From CAVSRC01 sp963750065 (lineage in GTDB: Bacteria; Pseudomonadota; Alphaproteobacteria; Rhizobiales; Kaistiaceae): a DNA stretch of 64,000 bases. Positions 9,289 through 18,391 of the stretch are shown piece by piece (the first letter of the stretch is position 1; every line of letters begins with the position of its first letter). The notes beneath the pieces were generated by a model. It did not search any database. It saw nothing but the letters and a program-made list of their open reading frames with translations, and was not told the origin of the DNA. The stretch spans positions 1-64,000 of the forward strand of contig CAVVPK010000036.1 in NCBI GenBank assembly GCA_963750065.1, in the 5' to 3' direction. The translations under genes and the position numbers were made by a program.

Positions 9289-10941
9289 TCACTCCTCCGG
9301 GCAGAGGTAGTTGACGAAGGCGCGGGCATCGAAGCGCGAGTCGAGCATGCCGTAGGTGGTGCGCCACGGCTTGCCGAGGCGGGTCTCGAGGAAGGCATCG
9401 GCGATCACCGCCGGGAAGCGGCGGCGGAGCGCCGCAGCCGCCACCGTCATGGCAAGCTGCTCGGTGAGGATGCGCGCCGCGCCTTCGTCGGCAAGCGCCA
9501 CCGCAGTCGCCGCGCGCAGGACGTTCAGCGTCGATTTTGCCGTATCGCCGAGGGCGTCCTCGATCGTGGCAAGCACCGCCTCCAGCGGCTCCGACGTCTT
9601 GCGCAAGACGCGCATCACGTCGAGGCAGAGCATATTGCCGGTCCCCTCCCAGATGGTATTGACCGGCGCCTCGCGATAGAGCCGCGGCAGCCGGCTCTCC
9701 TCGACATAGCCGTTGCCTCCGACGCATTCCATCGCCTCGGCAATGACCGTCGGCGCGATCTTGGTGACCCAGTATTTGACCGCCGGCGTCATCAGCCGGG
9801 CAAAGGCGGCTTCGTTCGGATCGTCGTCGGCGCGGTCGTAGGATTCGGCAAGCCGGAAGGCGAGCGCCGCGGCGGCGACCACATCCAGCGCCATGTCGGC
9901 GAGCACCCGCGACATCAGTGCGTGATCGATGAGCGGCTGGCCGAAGGCGCGGCGATGGCGGGCATGGTGGGCGGCTTCCGCCAGCGCCAGCCGCATCAGG
10001 CCCGCCGACGACACGGCGCTGTCGAGGCGGGTCAGCGTCACCGCGTCGTTGAGGGTCTGTAGCCCCTCCCCCGGCTCGCCGATCTGCCACGCCACCGCCT
10101 CGTCGAACTCGGCCTCGGCACTGGCATTGGAGCGGTTGCCGAGCTTGTCCTTGAGGCGCATCAGCCGCATGCCGTTCTTGTGCCCGTCGGGCAGAAGACG
10201 CGGCATGAAGAAGCACGACAGGCCGTCGATCGTCTGGGCGAGCAGCAGGAAGGCGTCGCTGGTCGGCGCCGACATGAACCATTTGTGCCCGGTCAGCCGC
10301 CACATGCGGTCACCGGCCTCGATCGCCTGGGTGTTGTTGGCGCCGAAATCGCTGCCGCCCTGTTTTTCGGTCAGCGCGATGCCGACGGTGACACCCGCCT
10401 TGTCGGTCACGGCCCTGGCCGAGGAATCGTATTTGCGGCTGCGGATGAGTGGCAGCCAGCGATCGGTGAGCGAGGCATTGTGAGCCAGCGCCGCGACGGC
10501 GGCATTGGTCATGCTCATCGGCATGATGTGCCCGGCCTCGACCTGGGTCGCCATATAGAGCCGCGCCGCGCGGGCGACGGCACGCACATTCGCCTCCTGG
10601 CCGCCGGCGTCCCACACCGAGCAGGAAAGGCCGGCGGCGACGCTGCGCCGCATGAGGGCATGCCAGGCCGGGTGGAACTCGACCGTGTCGATCCTCACCC
10701 CGGTGGCGTCGTGGGTCTTCAGGATTGGCGGAAAGGCATTGGCGATACGGCCGAGCTCGAAGGTTTCCGCCGTGCCCCATTGCTGGCCGAACTGGGTCAG
10801 TTCGTCGACGACCGCCATCGGCAGCCCCTCGACCAGCGCGCTCAGACCCGGGTCGCTGGCAAACAGGTTGAGGCCGGTTAGCGGTGGCGACTGGTTGACG
10901 ATTTCGTGTGTTTCGGCTGACGAAGCCAAGTGTTCCTCCAA
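9289..10941 (-). CDS. aidB: AidB-like acyl-CoA dehydrogenase, alkylation response
   Basis: A 550-residue flavoprotein close to E. coli AidB in length and layout. Shared blocks include the N-terminal NQSPPLTGLNLF, GTAETFELGRIAN, the FAD region IALTEKQGGSDFGANN, GHKWFMSAPTSDA, RLKDKLGNRSNASAE, and the C-terminal LYREAPVNTIWEGTGN. AidB binds DNA and is induced by alkylating agents; its enzymatic role is still unclear. The ATG at 10941 precedes the conserved block by a short leader. It is divergent from pyrB and no ada or alkB gene is nearby. Confidence 0.92.
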   Translation of the reverse strand: MEEHLASSAETHEIVNQSPPLTGLNLFASDPGLSALVEGLPMAVVDELTQFGQQWGTAETFELGRIANAFPPILKTHDATGVRIDTVEFHPAWHALMRRSVAAGLSCSVWDAGGQEANVRAVARAARLYMATQVEAGHIMPMSMTNAAVAALAHNASLTDRWLPLIRSRKYDSSARAVTDKAGVTVGIALTEKQGGSDFGANNTQAIEAGDRMWRLTGHKWFMSAPTSDAFLLLAQTIDGLSCFFMPRLLPDGHKNGMRLMRLKDKLGNRSNASAEAEFDEAVAWQIGEPGEGLQTLNDAVTLTRLDSAVSSAGLMRLALAEAAHHARHRRAFGQPLIDHALMSRVLADMALDVVAAAALAFRLAESYDRADDDPNEAAFARLMTPAVKYWVTKIAPTVIAEAMECVGGNGYVEESRLPRLYREAPVNTIWEGTGNMLCLDVMRVLRKTSEPLEAVLATIEDALGDTAKSTLNVLRAATAVALADEGAARILTEQLAMTVAAAALRRRFPAVIADAFLETRLGKPWRTTYGMLDSRFDARAFVNYLCPEE

Positions 10942-11043
10942 TCGCCGCAGCCCCGGCGGCGATTCGCCCTGTTGACTAACCTAGCACGCAGGCGCGCGTC
11001 ACGCTTGCGACACTACGCGACTCCCCCTATAGCCATAACTTTA

Positions 11044-12000
11044 ATGAATGTGCCCCCGCCCCCGCCGGCCGCGACCTTCCCACACCGTCATCTTTTGGGA
11101 ATCGAAGGCCTTCAGCCGCAAGAGATCGTCGGGCTTCTCGACCTCGCCGAACAGGCGGTGGCGGTCAGCCGCCAGATCGAGAAGAAGAAGGCGGTTTTGC
11201 GCGGGCGCACCCAGATCAATCTCTTCTTCGAAGCCTCGACCCGCACCCAGTCCTCCTTCGAGATCGCCGGAAAGCGGCTCGGCGCCGACGTCATGAACAT
11301 GGCGGTCGGCAATTCGGCCCTCAAGAAGGGCGAGACGCTGATCGACACGGCGATGACGCTGAACGCCATGCGGCCGGGCATCCTGGTCGTGCGCCACCAC
11401 GCCGCCGGGGCGGTCGAGCTCTTGTCGCACAAGGTCTCCTGTTCGGTCATCAATGCCGGCGACGGGGCCCACGAGCACCCGACCCAGGCGCTTCTCGACG
11501 CGCTCACCATCCGCCGCCACAAGGGCAGGATCGCCGGCCTGACGGTGGCGATCTGCGGCGACATCACCCACAGCCGCGTGGCGCGCTCCAACATCCTGCT
11601 GCTCAATGCGCTCGGTGCTGAGGTGCGTGTCATTGGCCCGTCGACGCTACTGCCGGCCGGCATCGAGCGCCTCGGCGTCACCGCTTTCACCGACATGCGC
11701 AAAGGGCTCGCCGAAGCCGACATCGTCATGATGCTGCGCCTGCAACGCGAGCGCATGGACGGCAACTTCGTGCCCTCGGTGCGCGAATATTTCCGCTATT
11801 TCGGCCTCGACCAGGAGAAACTCTCCTGGGCCAAGCCGGATGCCCTGGTCATGCACCCCGGCCCCATGAACCGTGGTGTCGAGATCGACTCGGCGGTCGC
11901 CGACGGTGCCCAGAGCCTCATCCGCGAGCAGGTCGAGATGGGCGTCGCGGTGCGCATCGCCGTGCTCGAGGCGCTCGCCGCCCACCTGCCCAACCAGTGA
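11044..12000 (+). CDS. pyrB: Aspartate carbamoyltransferase catalytic subunit PyrB
   Basis: Condenses carbamoyl phosphate and aspartate in de novo pyrimidine synthesis. The 318-residue protein carries the carbamoyl-phosphate loop ASTRTQSSFE, the HPTQALLDALT block and the aspartate-loop MLRLQRERM, with HPGPMNRGVEI near the end. The ATG at 11044 was chosen because it starts a proline-rich leader just before the conserved HLLGIEGL; an upstream in-frame start adds unconserved residues. The stop overlaps the pyrC-like reading frame, so the two are probably translated together. Such pairing is typical of the dodecameric PyrB-PyrC' class. Confidence 0.96.
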   Translation: MNVPPPPPAATFPHRHLLGIEGLQPQEIVGLLDLAEQAVAVSRQIEKKKAVLRGRTQINLFFEASTRTQSSFEIAGKRLGADVMNMAVGNSALKKGETLIDTAMTLNAMRPGILVVRHHAAGAVELLSHKVSCSVINAGDGAHEHPTQALLDALTIRRHKGRIAGLTVAICGDITHSRVARSNILLLNALGAEVRVIGPSTLLPAGIERLGVTAFTDMRKGLAEADIVMMLRLQRERMDGNFVPSVREYFRYFGLDQEKLSWAKPDALVMHPGPMNRGVEIDSAVADGAQSLIREQVEMGVAVRIAVLEALAAHLPNQ

Positions 12001-12008
12001 GGCCGCCG

Positions 12009-13322
12009 GTGAGCCCGCAGAGTCACAACGAGCGCCCGATCGTCTTCGTCAATGCCCGCGTCGTCGATCCGTCGCGTAACCTCGATGCCGCCGGCACGGT
12101 GATCGTCGCCGACCGGCGCATCGTCGCCGCCGGACCGGAGGCGGTGAAGGCGGCACGACCGGCCGATGCCGAAGTCGTCGACTGCCGCGGCGCTGTCGTC
12201 GCGCCGGGCCTGGTCGACATGCGCGTCTTCGTCGGCGAGCCCGGCGCCGAGCACCGCGAGACCTTCGCCTCCGCCGGACAGGCGGCGGCCGCCGGCGGCG
12301 TCACCGCGCTCGTCACCATGCCCGACACCGACCCGGTGATCGACGACATCGCGCTGGTCGATTTCATCGCCCGCCGCGCCCGCGACGAGGCCGAGGTGCG
12401 CGTCTATCCCGCCGCCGCGCTGACCAAGGGGCTCAACGGCCGCGAGATGACCGAGCTCGGTCTGCTCAAGGATGCCGGCGCGATCGGCTTCACCGACGGG
12501 CGCCACACGGTGATGAACGCCGCGGTCATGCGCCGGGCGCTGACCTATGGCCGCGACTTCGACGCACTCATCATGCAGCACCCCGCCGACCCGGATCTGG
12601 TCGGCAACGGCGTCATGAACGAGGGCGAAGTGGCGACGCGGCTGGGGCTTGGCGGCATCCCGCGCGAGGCCGAGATCACCGTGGTCGAGCGCGACATCCG
12701 GCTCGCCGGCCTCACCCGCGGGCGTTACCACGCCGCGCAAGTCTCCTGCGCCGCCTCGCTCGACGCCATCCGTGCCGCCAAGCGCGCCGGCCTGGCGGTG
12801 ACCTGCGGCGCCTCGATCAACCACCTGACGCTGAACGAAAACGACATCGGCGAGTACCGCACCTTCTTCAAGCTGTCGCCGCCACTTCGCCACGAAGACG
12901 ACCGGCTGGCGATGGTCGCCGGGCTCGCCGACGGCACCATCGACGTGATCGTGTCGAGCCACGACCCGCAGGACGTCGACACCAAGCGCCATCCCTTTGC
13001 CGAGGCCGCCGACGGCGCCGTCGGCCTGGAGACGCTGCTCGCCGCCGCGCTGCGTCTCGTCCACAATGGCGACGTCGACCTCCTGTCCCTGTTCCGGGCG
13101 CTCTCGACCCGGCCGGCCGAACTGCTCGGCCTCGAGGTCGGGCGGCTCGCCCCCGGCGCGCCCGCCGACCTGATCGTGGTCGATCCCGAAGCGCCCTGGG
13201 TGGTCAACGCCGAAGCGCTTCGCTCGCGCTCCAAGAACACGCCCTTCGACGATGCCAAGTTCCAGGGCCGCGTGCTGCGCACCCTGGTCGCCGGGCGCAC
13301 GGTCTTCGAGCAACGCGCCTGA
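12009..13322 (+). CDS. pyrC: Dihydroorotase-like protein lacking metal ligands (PyrC'/PyrX type)
   Basis: A 437-residue amidohydrolase-fold protein aligned throughout with class I dihydroorotase, but the metal site is gone. The usual HxH is RVF (in DMRVFVGEPG), the His of the HVST-like motif is Gln (YHAAQVSC), the first His of PHHL is Asn (SINHL), and the Asp of TDHAPH is Ser (SSHDPQ). It is therefore probably the non-catalytic partner that scaffolds PyrB, as PyrC' does in Pseudomonas. A working dihydroorotase should be encoded elsewhere. The GTG at 12009 has TGAGG six bases upstream; an alternative GTG at 11997 lacks such a site. Confidence 0.88.
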   Translation: MSPQSHNERPIVFVNARVVDPSRNLDAAGTVIVADRRIVAAGPEAVKAARPADAEVVDCRGAVVAPGLVDMRVFVGEPGAEHRETFASAGQAAAAGGVTALVTMPDTDPVIDDIALVDFIARRARDEAEVRVYPAAALTKGLNGREMTELGLLKDAGAIGFTDGRHTVMNAAVMRRALTYGRDFDALIMQHPADPDLVGNGVMNEGEVATRLGLGGIPREAEITVVERDIRLAGLTRGRYHAAQVSCAASLDAIRAAKRAGLAVTCGASINHLTLNENDIGEYRTFFKLSPPLRHEDDRLAMVAGLADGTIDVIVSSHDPQDVDTKRHPFAEAADGAVGLETLLAAALRLVHNGDVDLLSLFRALSTRPAELLGLEVGRLAPGAPADLIVVDPEAPWVVNAEALRSRSKNTPFDDAKFQGRVLRTLVAGRTVFEQRA

Positions 13323-13387
13323 GACTCGCGGTTGCCGCGTCGCAACGCAACGCATAGTCTGCCGAACAAAATACGGGGGTGACGTTC

Positions 13388-13990
13388 ATGTCCGATCTCG
13401 TGAGCGTGCAGGCGCTCGCCGCGCTGGTTTTCGGCTACTTCCTCGGCTCCATCCCCTTCGGCGTGATCCTGACGCGCATGGCTGGCTACGGCGATATCCG
13501 CGCCATCGGCTCGGGCAATATCGGCGCCACCAATGTGCTCAGGACGGGCAACAAGACGCTGGCCGCGGCGACCGTTCTCGGCGACGGGCTGAAGGGCACG
13601 GTGGCGGTGCTCCTGGCTGCCGCATGGTTTGGCCCCGTGCCGGCCCTGGTCGCCGGCTTTGGCGCCGTTCTCGGCCACCTGTTTCCGGTCTGGCTGGGCT
13701 TCAAGGGCGGCAAGGGCTTCGCCACCTATCTCGGCGTCCTCCTCGGCCTCGCCTGGCCGGTGGCGATCGTCTGCGCGCTGGTGTGGCTGGGCGTTGCGGT
13801 GATCTCGCGCATTTCCTCGCTCGCCGCCCTGACCGCCAGCCTGGTGACGCCGGTCGCGCTGTTCATCACCGGCTGGCACGCGGCCGCCCTGCTCTTCGCC
13901 ATCCTCACCGTTCTTTTGTGGATCCGCCACGAGCAGAACATCCGCCGCCTGCTTGCCGGCACCGAGAGCCGCATCGGCGAGAAGAAATGA
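13388..13990 (+). CDS. plsY: Acyl-phosphate:glycerol-3-phosphate acyltransferase PlsY
   Basis: Membrane enzyme making lysophosphatidate from acyl-phosphate and glycerol-3-phosphate. The 200-residue protein has several hydrophobic segments and the three PlsY motifs: GSIPFGVIL with the SGNIGATN loop, the phosphate-binding GFKGGKGFAT, and the C-terminal basic region RHEQNIRRL. The ATG at 13388 has a GGGGG ribosome-binding site at 13375; the in-frame GTG at 13379 overlaps that site. Its stop overlaps the ATG of the dprA remnant (ATGA), the ancestral coupling. Confidence 0.95.
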   Translation: MSDLVSVQALAALVFGYFLGSIPFGVILTRMAGYGDIRAIGSGNIGATNVLRTGNKTLAAATVLGDGLKGTVAVLLAAAWFGPVPALVAGFGAVLGHLFPVWLGFKGGKGFATYLGVLLGLAWPVAIVCALVWLGVAVISRISSLAALTASLVTPVALFITGWHAAALLFAILTVLLWIRHEQNIRRLLAGTESRIGEKK

Positions 13991-14076
13991 CGGGTGCCAC
14001 GCGCGCGCCCGGCCTCTCCCGCGAGCAGCGGCTGGCATGGCTGCGTCTGATCCGCAGCGAGAACATCGGCCCGGTC
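13987..14076 (+). pseudogene. dprA: dprA N-terminal fragment (about 30 codons)
   Basis: Starting at the ATG that overlaps the plsY stop, the frame reads the normal start of DprA (REQRLAWLRLIRSENIGP) and then loses all similarity after codon 30, where low-GC foreign sequence begins. The rest of the gene resumes at 18850 after missing roughly 150 codons of the central Rossmann core. DprA loads RecA on incoming DNA in transformation; this allele cannot make a working protein. Confidence 0.85.
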
Positions 14077-14125
14077 GGTATTATGGCGCAAACGCCACAA
14101 GGCGGGCGTCGTGCTAGCGGCGCTC

Positions 14126-14987
14126 CTAATCGGCCTTGTTTTGGAGGCCGTAGGGTCTGGTCTTGAAGTTGGGGCGTATCCTTCCGGTCTCGTCGGTGAA
14201 AGACCCGCCGCCGAATGTCACCTCATAGCAAGCCTGGCTGACCCTCTCGATGTCCCGGCGGAAAATGTCGTAGTAGCGAATCTCGCTGAACGCGATGATC
14301 GCGATCTTCTTGTCCATAAAGTCTTGATGTTGGGCCGCGCCGACGACGAAATCTCGCGACCCTACGTCTACCCCCACCGCTATCGGGATGCGGTCGGCGT
14401 TTGGGTCAAACACCGCAGTGAAACTAACGCGCTCGGCTTGGCCGATGGGGACGATCTTAAAGTCGGCATAGACGCAGAGCCTCTATCGCTGGACTTCTTC
14501 CGAAATTGGCCCACCGCAGGCGTCCGACAATGCCGCGCTTTTGAAACGTTCCACCGACATAGAAGTCGTCGGCGTCGCCCACGATAGGCTTTTCAGGCAA
14601 CAGCCACGCACGGTCGGAGCTAACCCCCAACAAGGCGGCGTCGGCGGCCCTCTTGGCGATCGCGATGGATTCCTTCATGTCGCGGGATTGGTCCTGGCTG
14701 GCTTGCCAGAGCCGGTGGGTAGACAACCAGAGGGTACCGGTGAAGACGGCGATAGCACCAGTTCCGAACGCAACAACAATTTTGTCGTTATCCGACGTTC
14801 GGACCCAGTCAAAAGCAGTCTGAATCCAATAACGGAGGACGAGAAGATAGCGGCAGGCTTCTTCGCTGGGATGGCCGCTGCCGGCGCATTCGTCTGGTAC
14901 GTGACCCGCAAAGACCGAAACGGACCACACAATCGCAATCGCGATAAGAACCGTTCCCCAAAAGACACGAAAATTGGTTAGTTTCAT
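14126..14987 (-). pseudogene. Frameshifted membrane-anchored protein of unknown function
   Basis: The first part starts at the ATG at 14987 (ribosome-binding site GGGGGCGA). It encodes an N-terminal transmembrane helix (FWGTVLIAIAIVWSVSVF), a second hydrophobic segment (AVFTGTLWL), and the WANFGRSPAIEAL region, then hits a stop at 14457. The continuation, from YADFKIVPIGQAERVSF to the end at 14126, lies in another frame. The shift falls at about 14480-14495. The two-helix-plus-soluble-domain form is common among hypothetical proteins on rhizobial mobile elements. A sequencing error could also explain the shift. Confidence 0.65.
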
Positions 14988-15007
14988 AGTCGCCCCCAAT
15001 AGGGCAA

Positions 15008-15247
15008 CTATACATCCTCTAGTCGCAGGTTTTCGACTCCAATCGCCTTGAGCGCAGCAAGAAAGAATGTAGCGCTGAAAGTGCCCCGCGCCAGCTTGTT
15101 CGTGATCGAGGCTTCCGTTTCCTTCAGCCCATGTTTCTTGAGCCGCCTTGCCAAATCGGCATACGTCACCTCTGCCTTGCGTAGTTCTGCCTTCAGGAAG
15201 GTGCGGGCGTTTTCCGCCCATTGTTCCTCAGTCTTTGCGACGTTCAT
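15008..15247 (-). CDS. DUF6471 small helix-turn-helix-like protein
   Basis: A 79-residue protein with the DUF6471 pattern: an N-terminal WAENARTFLKAELRKAEVTY helix pair, LARRLKKHGLKETEASITNKLARG, and FSATFFLAALKAIG at the end. The arrangement resembles a compact DNA-binding helix-turn-helix, so a repressor of its own island is plausible but unproved. It is divergent from the transposase remnant, across a region with repeated operator-like sequence (15281-15341). Such genes are common cargo of alphaproteobacterial plasmids and islands. Confidence 0.75.
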   Translation of the reverse strand: MNVAKTEEQWAENARTFLKAELRKAEVTYADLARRLKKHGLKETEASITNKLARGTFSATFFLAALKAIGVENLRLEDV

Positions 15248-15280
15248 GATGGTGCCTCATCCTATCGAATGTGGCAGCTA

Positions 15281-15341
15281 TCATATCCGATAGTTTCCTA
15301 TTGACAAGGCCCCGTACCTCTCATATCTGATAGCTATCAGA
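15281..15341 (+). promoter_or_regulatory. Divergent promoter/operator region with repeated TCATATCYGATAG
   Basis: TCATATCCGATAG (15281-15293) and TCATATCTGATAG (15321-15333) are near-identical direct repeats 40 bases apart. The second runs into a perfect 16-base palindrome TCTGATAGCTATCAGA (15326-15341). A TTGACA (15301-15306) and TATCTG (15324-15329) with a 17-base spacer form a plausible promoter towards the transposase, with the palindrome over its -10. This is what an autoregulated divergent operator looks like; the binding protein may be the adjacent DUF6471 product. Confidence 0.55.
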
Positions 15342-15355
15342 TGTGAGAGATAGCG

Positions 15356-16344
15356 GTGTCACAGCATTTCCTCCTTTCCAAGTCGGCCAAGACCCTGAGC
15401 CTCGCTCAGGTGTTCCGCATGACCGACGCGGAAGCGGAGAAGGTGTTTCGCAACGTGCGCTGGCCTGAGACCAAGGGCGACGCGGTTTGCCCGTCTTGCG
15501 GTTCTCTAGACGCTTACGACTGCTGCCGTCCGAACGGTGCGCCCCGCTTCCGTTGCAAAGAGTGCGGCAAGGATTTCTCGATCACCAGCGGCACGCTGTT
15601 CGCCAGCCACAAGTTGCCTCTCCGCGCCTATCTGGCGGCAATCGCGATCTTCTGCAACGAGGTCAAGGGTAAGTCGATGCTCGCCATGAGCCGCGACCTG
15701 GGCCTGTCCTACAAAACGGCTTTCGTTCTCTGCCACAAGATGCGCGAAGCGATGGCAGAGGAAATGAAGGGCCGCAAGATCGGCGGCGCCGGAACCGTGG
15801 CGGAGGTGGACGGCGGCTATTTCGGTGGATACCAGAAGCCGGCCAACAAGCGCGAAGATCGCGTTGACCGCCGTCTTGGCCTCAATCGGAATGGCAAGCG
15901 CACGCTCGGTCGTCATCATCCGCGAGCGCAACGGCAATTCGCTTCCGGCAGTGTTTCATTCCGAGGGCGCGGCGCTCAACTGGATCAAGTCGCGCATTGT
16001 CGACGGCACGACCGTCAATGCCGACGAAGCGCCGGGCTGGAATGGCCTTCACGGCCGGCTTCGAAATGAAGCGGATCAACCATCAAGAGGCGTATCAGCT
16101 CGACGGCGCTTGCACGAATTGGGCGGAGGAATATTTCAGCCGGCTCCGCCGCGCCGAGATTGGCCACCATCACCACATCGCGGGCGCGTACCTACTCCGC
16201 TACGCTCAGGAAGCGGCATGGCGGGAAGATAACCGCCGCGTCGCCAACGGCGATCAGGTTGACCGCGTTGCGATGCTGGCGATGAAGCGGAAGCCCTCAG
16301 TGGATTTCGCTGGCTACTGGCAGCGGCATGTCGCCAACCCATAG
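15356..16344 (+). pseudogene. IS1595-family transposase with two frameshifts
   Basis: The first part (GTG at 15356) has the N-terminal zinc ribbon CPSCG...CKECGKDFS, the helix-turn-helix region and the first catalytic Asp in AEVDGGYFGGY. The frame shifts near 15895-15903, after which VVIIRERNGN...NADEAPGW (second Asp) continues in another frame. A further shift near 16043-16052 leads into FEMKRINHQEAY and CTNWAEEYFSRLRRAE, and the protein ends GYWQRH. All domains are recognisable, but the reading frame is broken twice by single-base gains, so the element is inactive unless these are sequence errors. Confidence 0.85.
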
Positions 16345-16370
16345 AAATCCCTTTGCATTTCATCCATGCA

Positions 16371-17255
16371 CTATTCGGACTGAGGTGTGTTGCCCTTTGC
16401 CTTTGATATGATGGTGATCTCGCCTGTGCCCTTGTAGATCAAATCGAAGATGTGAGACGCGGCCTGGAGCCACTTTGCCCGGCCTTCTATCGCCCAATTC
16501 GTATTGGGCTCTGGCAAAGTATCGAGTAATCCCTGAATAAACGGATGAAATCCGCTGACATCCGGTCCAGTGGTTTCGGCGGGATCGACAATTTCAGCTT
16601 CCTCGACGGCAAGGCGACCGCGATCGATCTGAGCTCCCGCACTGAGGATTGGCTCGATCAAACGATCTGAGCCGGCTGCGAAGAAACCTGCCTGCTTAGC
16701 CGATTTGTCAAAGGCCAATCTCGCATTGGTCTTCTGCTTGGATGAAACGCCAAACTTAATAAACGCCTGCTCTAGGCCAAGCGGACGCGGCGGAAGTTGC
16801 CGCCCCTTAAATTCATCATAGGCTCTCCGATAGAGGGGAACCGTGAGGAATGCTTCAGCCTTTGCCGAGCGCTGTTTTCGCTCGTCTGGATCAACGACGG
16901 CGAAGCCCAGATTTGTCGCTTCGTATTTTCCCTGGTTGTATGTGAGTAGACCAAAGATACGAGCCGTCGCAACCTTAGTTACGAAGTTTCCGCTTCCCAC
17001 CGATTGCCCCATAACGCCGGCGAGTTGCTCGCGAGTCAGCGCGACGCCGCCACCATCCATGAAAGACTTCATGACAGAGATCGCGGCGTCCAGATCCATG
17101 TAAGGAAACGCAATTGCCGATTGCTCACGCGGCACTTTATGGTTCGTCACGCGCCGAAGCGGTCGCCGTATCTTCTTCTTCGGCGATCCAGCAGACGAAG
17201 TCGGCGTCTCTGAAGTTGGGTTCTGGTTATCTGTGGGCATCGAACCATCGGCCAT
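16371..17255 (-). CDS. Unknown protein, 294 residues, island cargo
   Basis: I do not recognise this gene. The protein has a low-complexity Thr/Ser/Pro N-terminus, a basic stretch KKKIRRPLRRV (28-38), then a globular region with winged-helix-like features (ALTREQLAGVMGQ...VTKVATARIFGLLTYNQGKYEATNLG). The C-terminal part is acidic and helical. The ATG at 17255 follows GGGAGA. It lies between the broken IS1595 transposase and the IS3 element, with lower GC than the chromosome. The winged-helix impression suggests nucleic-acid binding but is weak evidence. Confidence 0.7.
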   Translation of the reverse strand: MADGSMPTDNQNPTSETPTSSAGSPKKKIRRPLRRVTNHKVPREQSAIAFPYMDLDAAISVMKSFMDGGGVALTREQLAGVMGQSVGSGNFVTKVATARIFGLLTYNQGKYEATNLGFAVVDPDERKQRSAKAEAFLTVPLYRRAYDEFKGRQLPPRPLGLEQAFIKFGVSSKQKTNARLAFDKSAKQAGFFAAGSDRLIEPILSAGAQIDRGRLAVEEAEIVDPAETTGPDVSGFHPFIQGLLDTLPEPNTNWAIEGRAKWLQAASHIFDLIYKGTGEITIISKAKGNTPQSE

Positions 17256-17410
17256 CTTGATCTCCCAAGAGATGGTGGCGCGGAGTCACCTCCGCGCCGG
17301 TTGGGTTAATAACATCTGGGCGGGTTCGACACCGGGTGTCCGTCGTCAGAGTTTTTGGGGCAGCGAGCGGCTTCAATTAAGGGAGGCTCTGGCTCGTCTG
17401 GTTGATGATG

Positions 17411-18391
17411 CTATGCGGCTTGCTGACGATGCTGCAAGCGTCGGTTTGCGATGGTCTGTCGTTTGATCCTTTCCCGTTCGATGAGGATGGTCTGGCCGCG
17501 CCCGAAGTAGACGTCGGCCGGCGTCAGGTTGCCCAGGCTCTCGTGGTAGCGCCGGTGATTGTAATCGGCGACGAAGGCGCCGATCTCAGCCTCGAGGTCG
17601 CCGGGCAGGTAGTAGTTCTCGAGCAAGATGCGGTTCTTCAACGTCTGGTGCCAGCGCTCGATCTTGCCCTGGGTCATCGGGTGGTAGGGTGCGCCACGAA
17701 CGTGATCCATGTCCTCGCGGTCGAGCCATTTGGCGAGGTCAGCCGAGACGTAGCTCGAACCGTTGTCCGACAGGAGCCGCGGTCGATGCACGACCGTGAC
17801 CCGGTCCAGTCCCGACGCTTTCAGCGCCAGGTCGAGTGTGGCGGTGACGTCCTCCGCCGTCATGCCGGTGCACAGCTTCCAGGCGATGATGAAGCGCGAG
17901 AAGTCGTCGAGGATGGTCGACAGATAGTACCAGCCCCAGCCGATGACCTTGAGATAGGTGAAGTCGGTCTGCCACATCTGGTTGGGCTTGGTGGTCTTGT
18001 CCTTGAACTCGTTCGCCGCCTTCACGACGATGAAGGCCGGGCTGGCGATCAAGTCGAGCGCCTTCAGAAGCCGGTAGACCGAAGCCTCTGAGACAAAGTA
18101 GCTTTCGGCATCGGTGAAGCGCACGGCCAGCTCCCTGGGCGATAGTGCCGGCTCCTCCAGCGCCAGATTCTTGATCTTCTCGCGGACAGTGTCCGGGATA
18201 CGGTTCCACACCCGATCCGGCGGGGGCGAACGATCGTCGAGGGCTTCCGGGCCGCCGGTCTGATAGCGATCGTACCAACGATAGAAGGTCGCCCGTGGGA
18301 TGCCGAGCTTGGCCAGCGTGCGCTTGACCGGCAGGTGTGATTGCTCGACCAGGCGGATGATCTCCAGCTTCTCCGGTGCCGGGTACCTCAT
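17411..18391 (-). CDS. IS3-family transposase OrfB (DDE integrase domain)
   Basis: A 326-residue integrase-type transposase with an N-terminal HTH_21-like region (LVEQSHLPVKRTLAKLGI...FYRWYDRY) and an rve catalytic domain. The acidic triad is visible as Asp in WQTDFTY, Asp in LLSDNGSSY and Glu in GKIERWH. Its ATG overlaps the orfA stop (ATGA), in the -1 frame relative to orfA. It is normally produced as an OrfAB fusion through frameshifting at the A7 run (18420-18426). No internal stop is present. Confidence 0.93.
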   Translation of the reverse strand: MRYPAPEKLEIIRLVEQSHLPVKRTLAKLGIPRATFYRWYDRYQTGGPEALDDRSPPPDRVWNRIPDTVREKIKNLALEEPALSPRELAVRFTDAESYFVSEASVYRLLKALDLIASPAFIVVKAANEFKDKTTKPNQMWQTDFTYLKVIGWGWYYLSTILDDFSRFIIAWKLCTGMTAEDVTATLDLALKASGLDRVTVVHRPRLLSDNGSSYVSADLAKWLDREDMDHVRGAPYHPMTQGKIERWHQTLKNRILLENYYLPGDLEAEIGAFVADYNHRRYHESLGNLTPADVYFGRGQTILIERERIKRQTIANRRLQHRQQAA

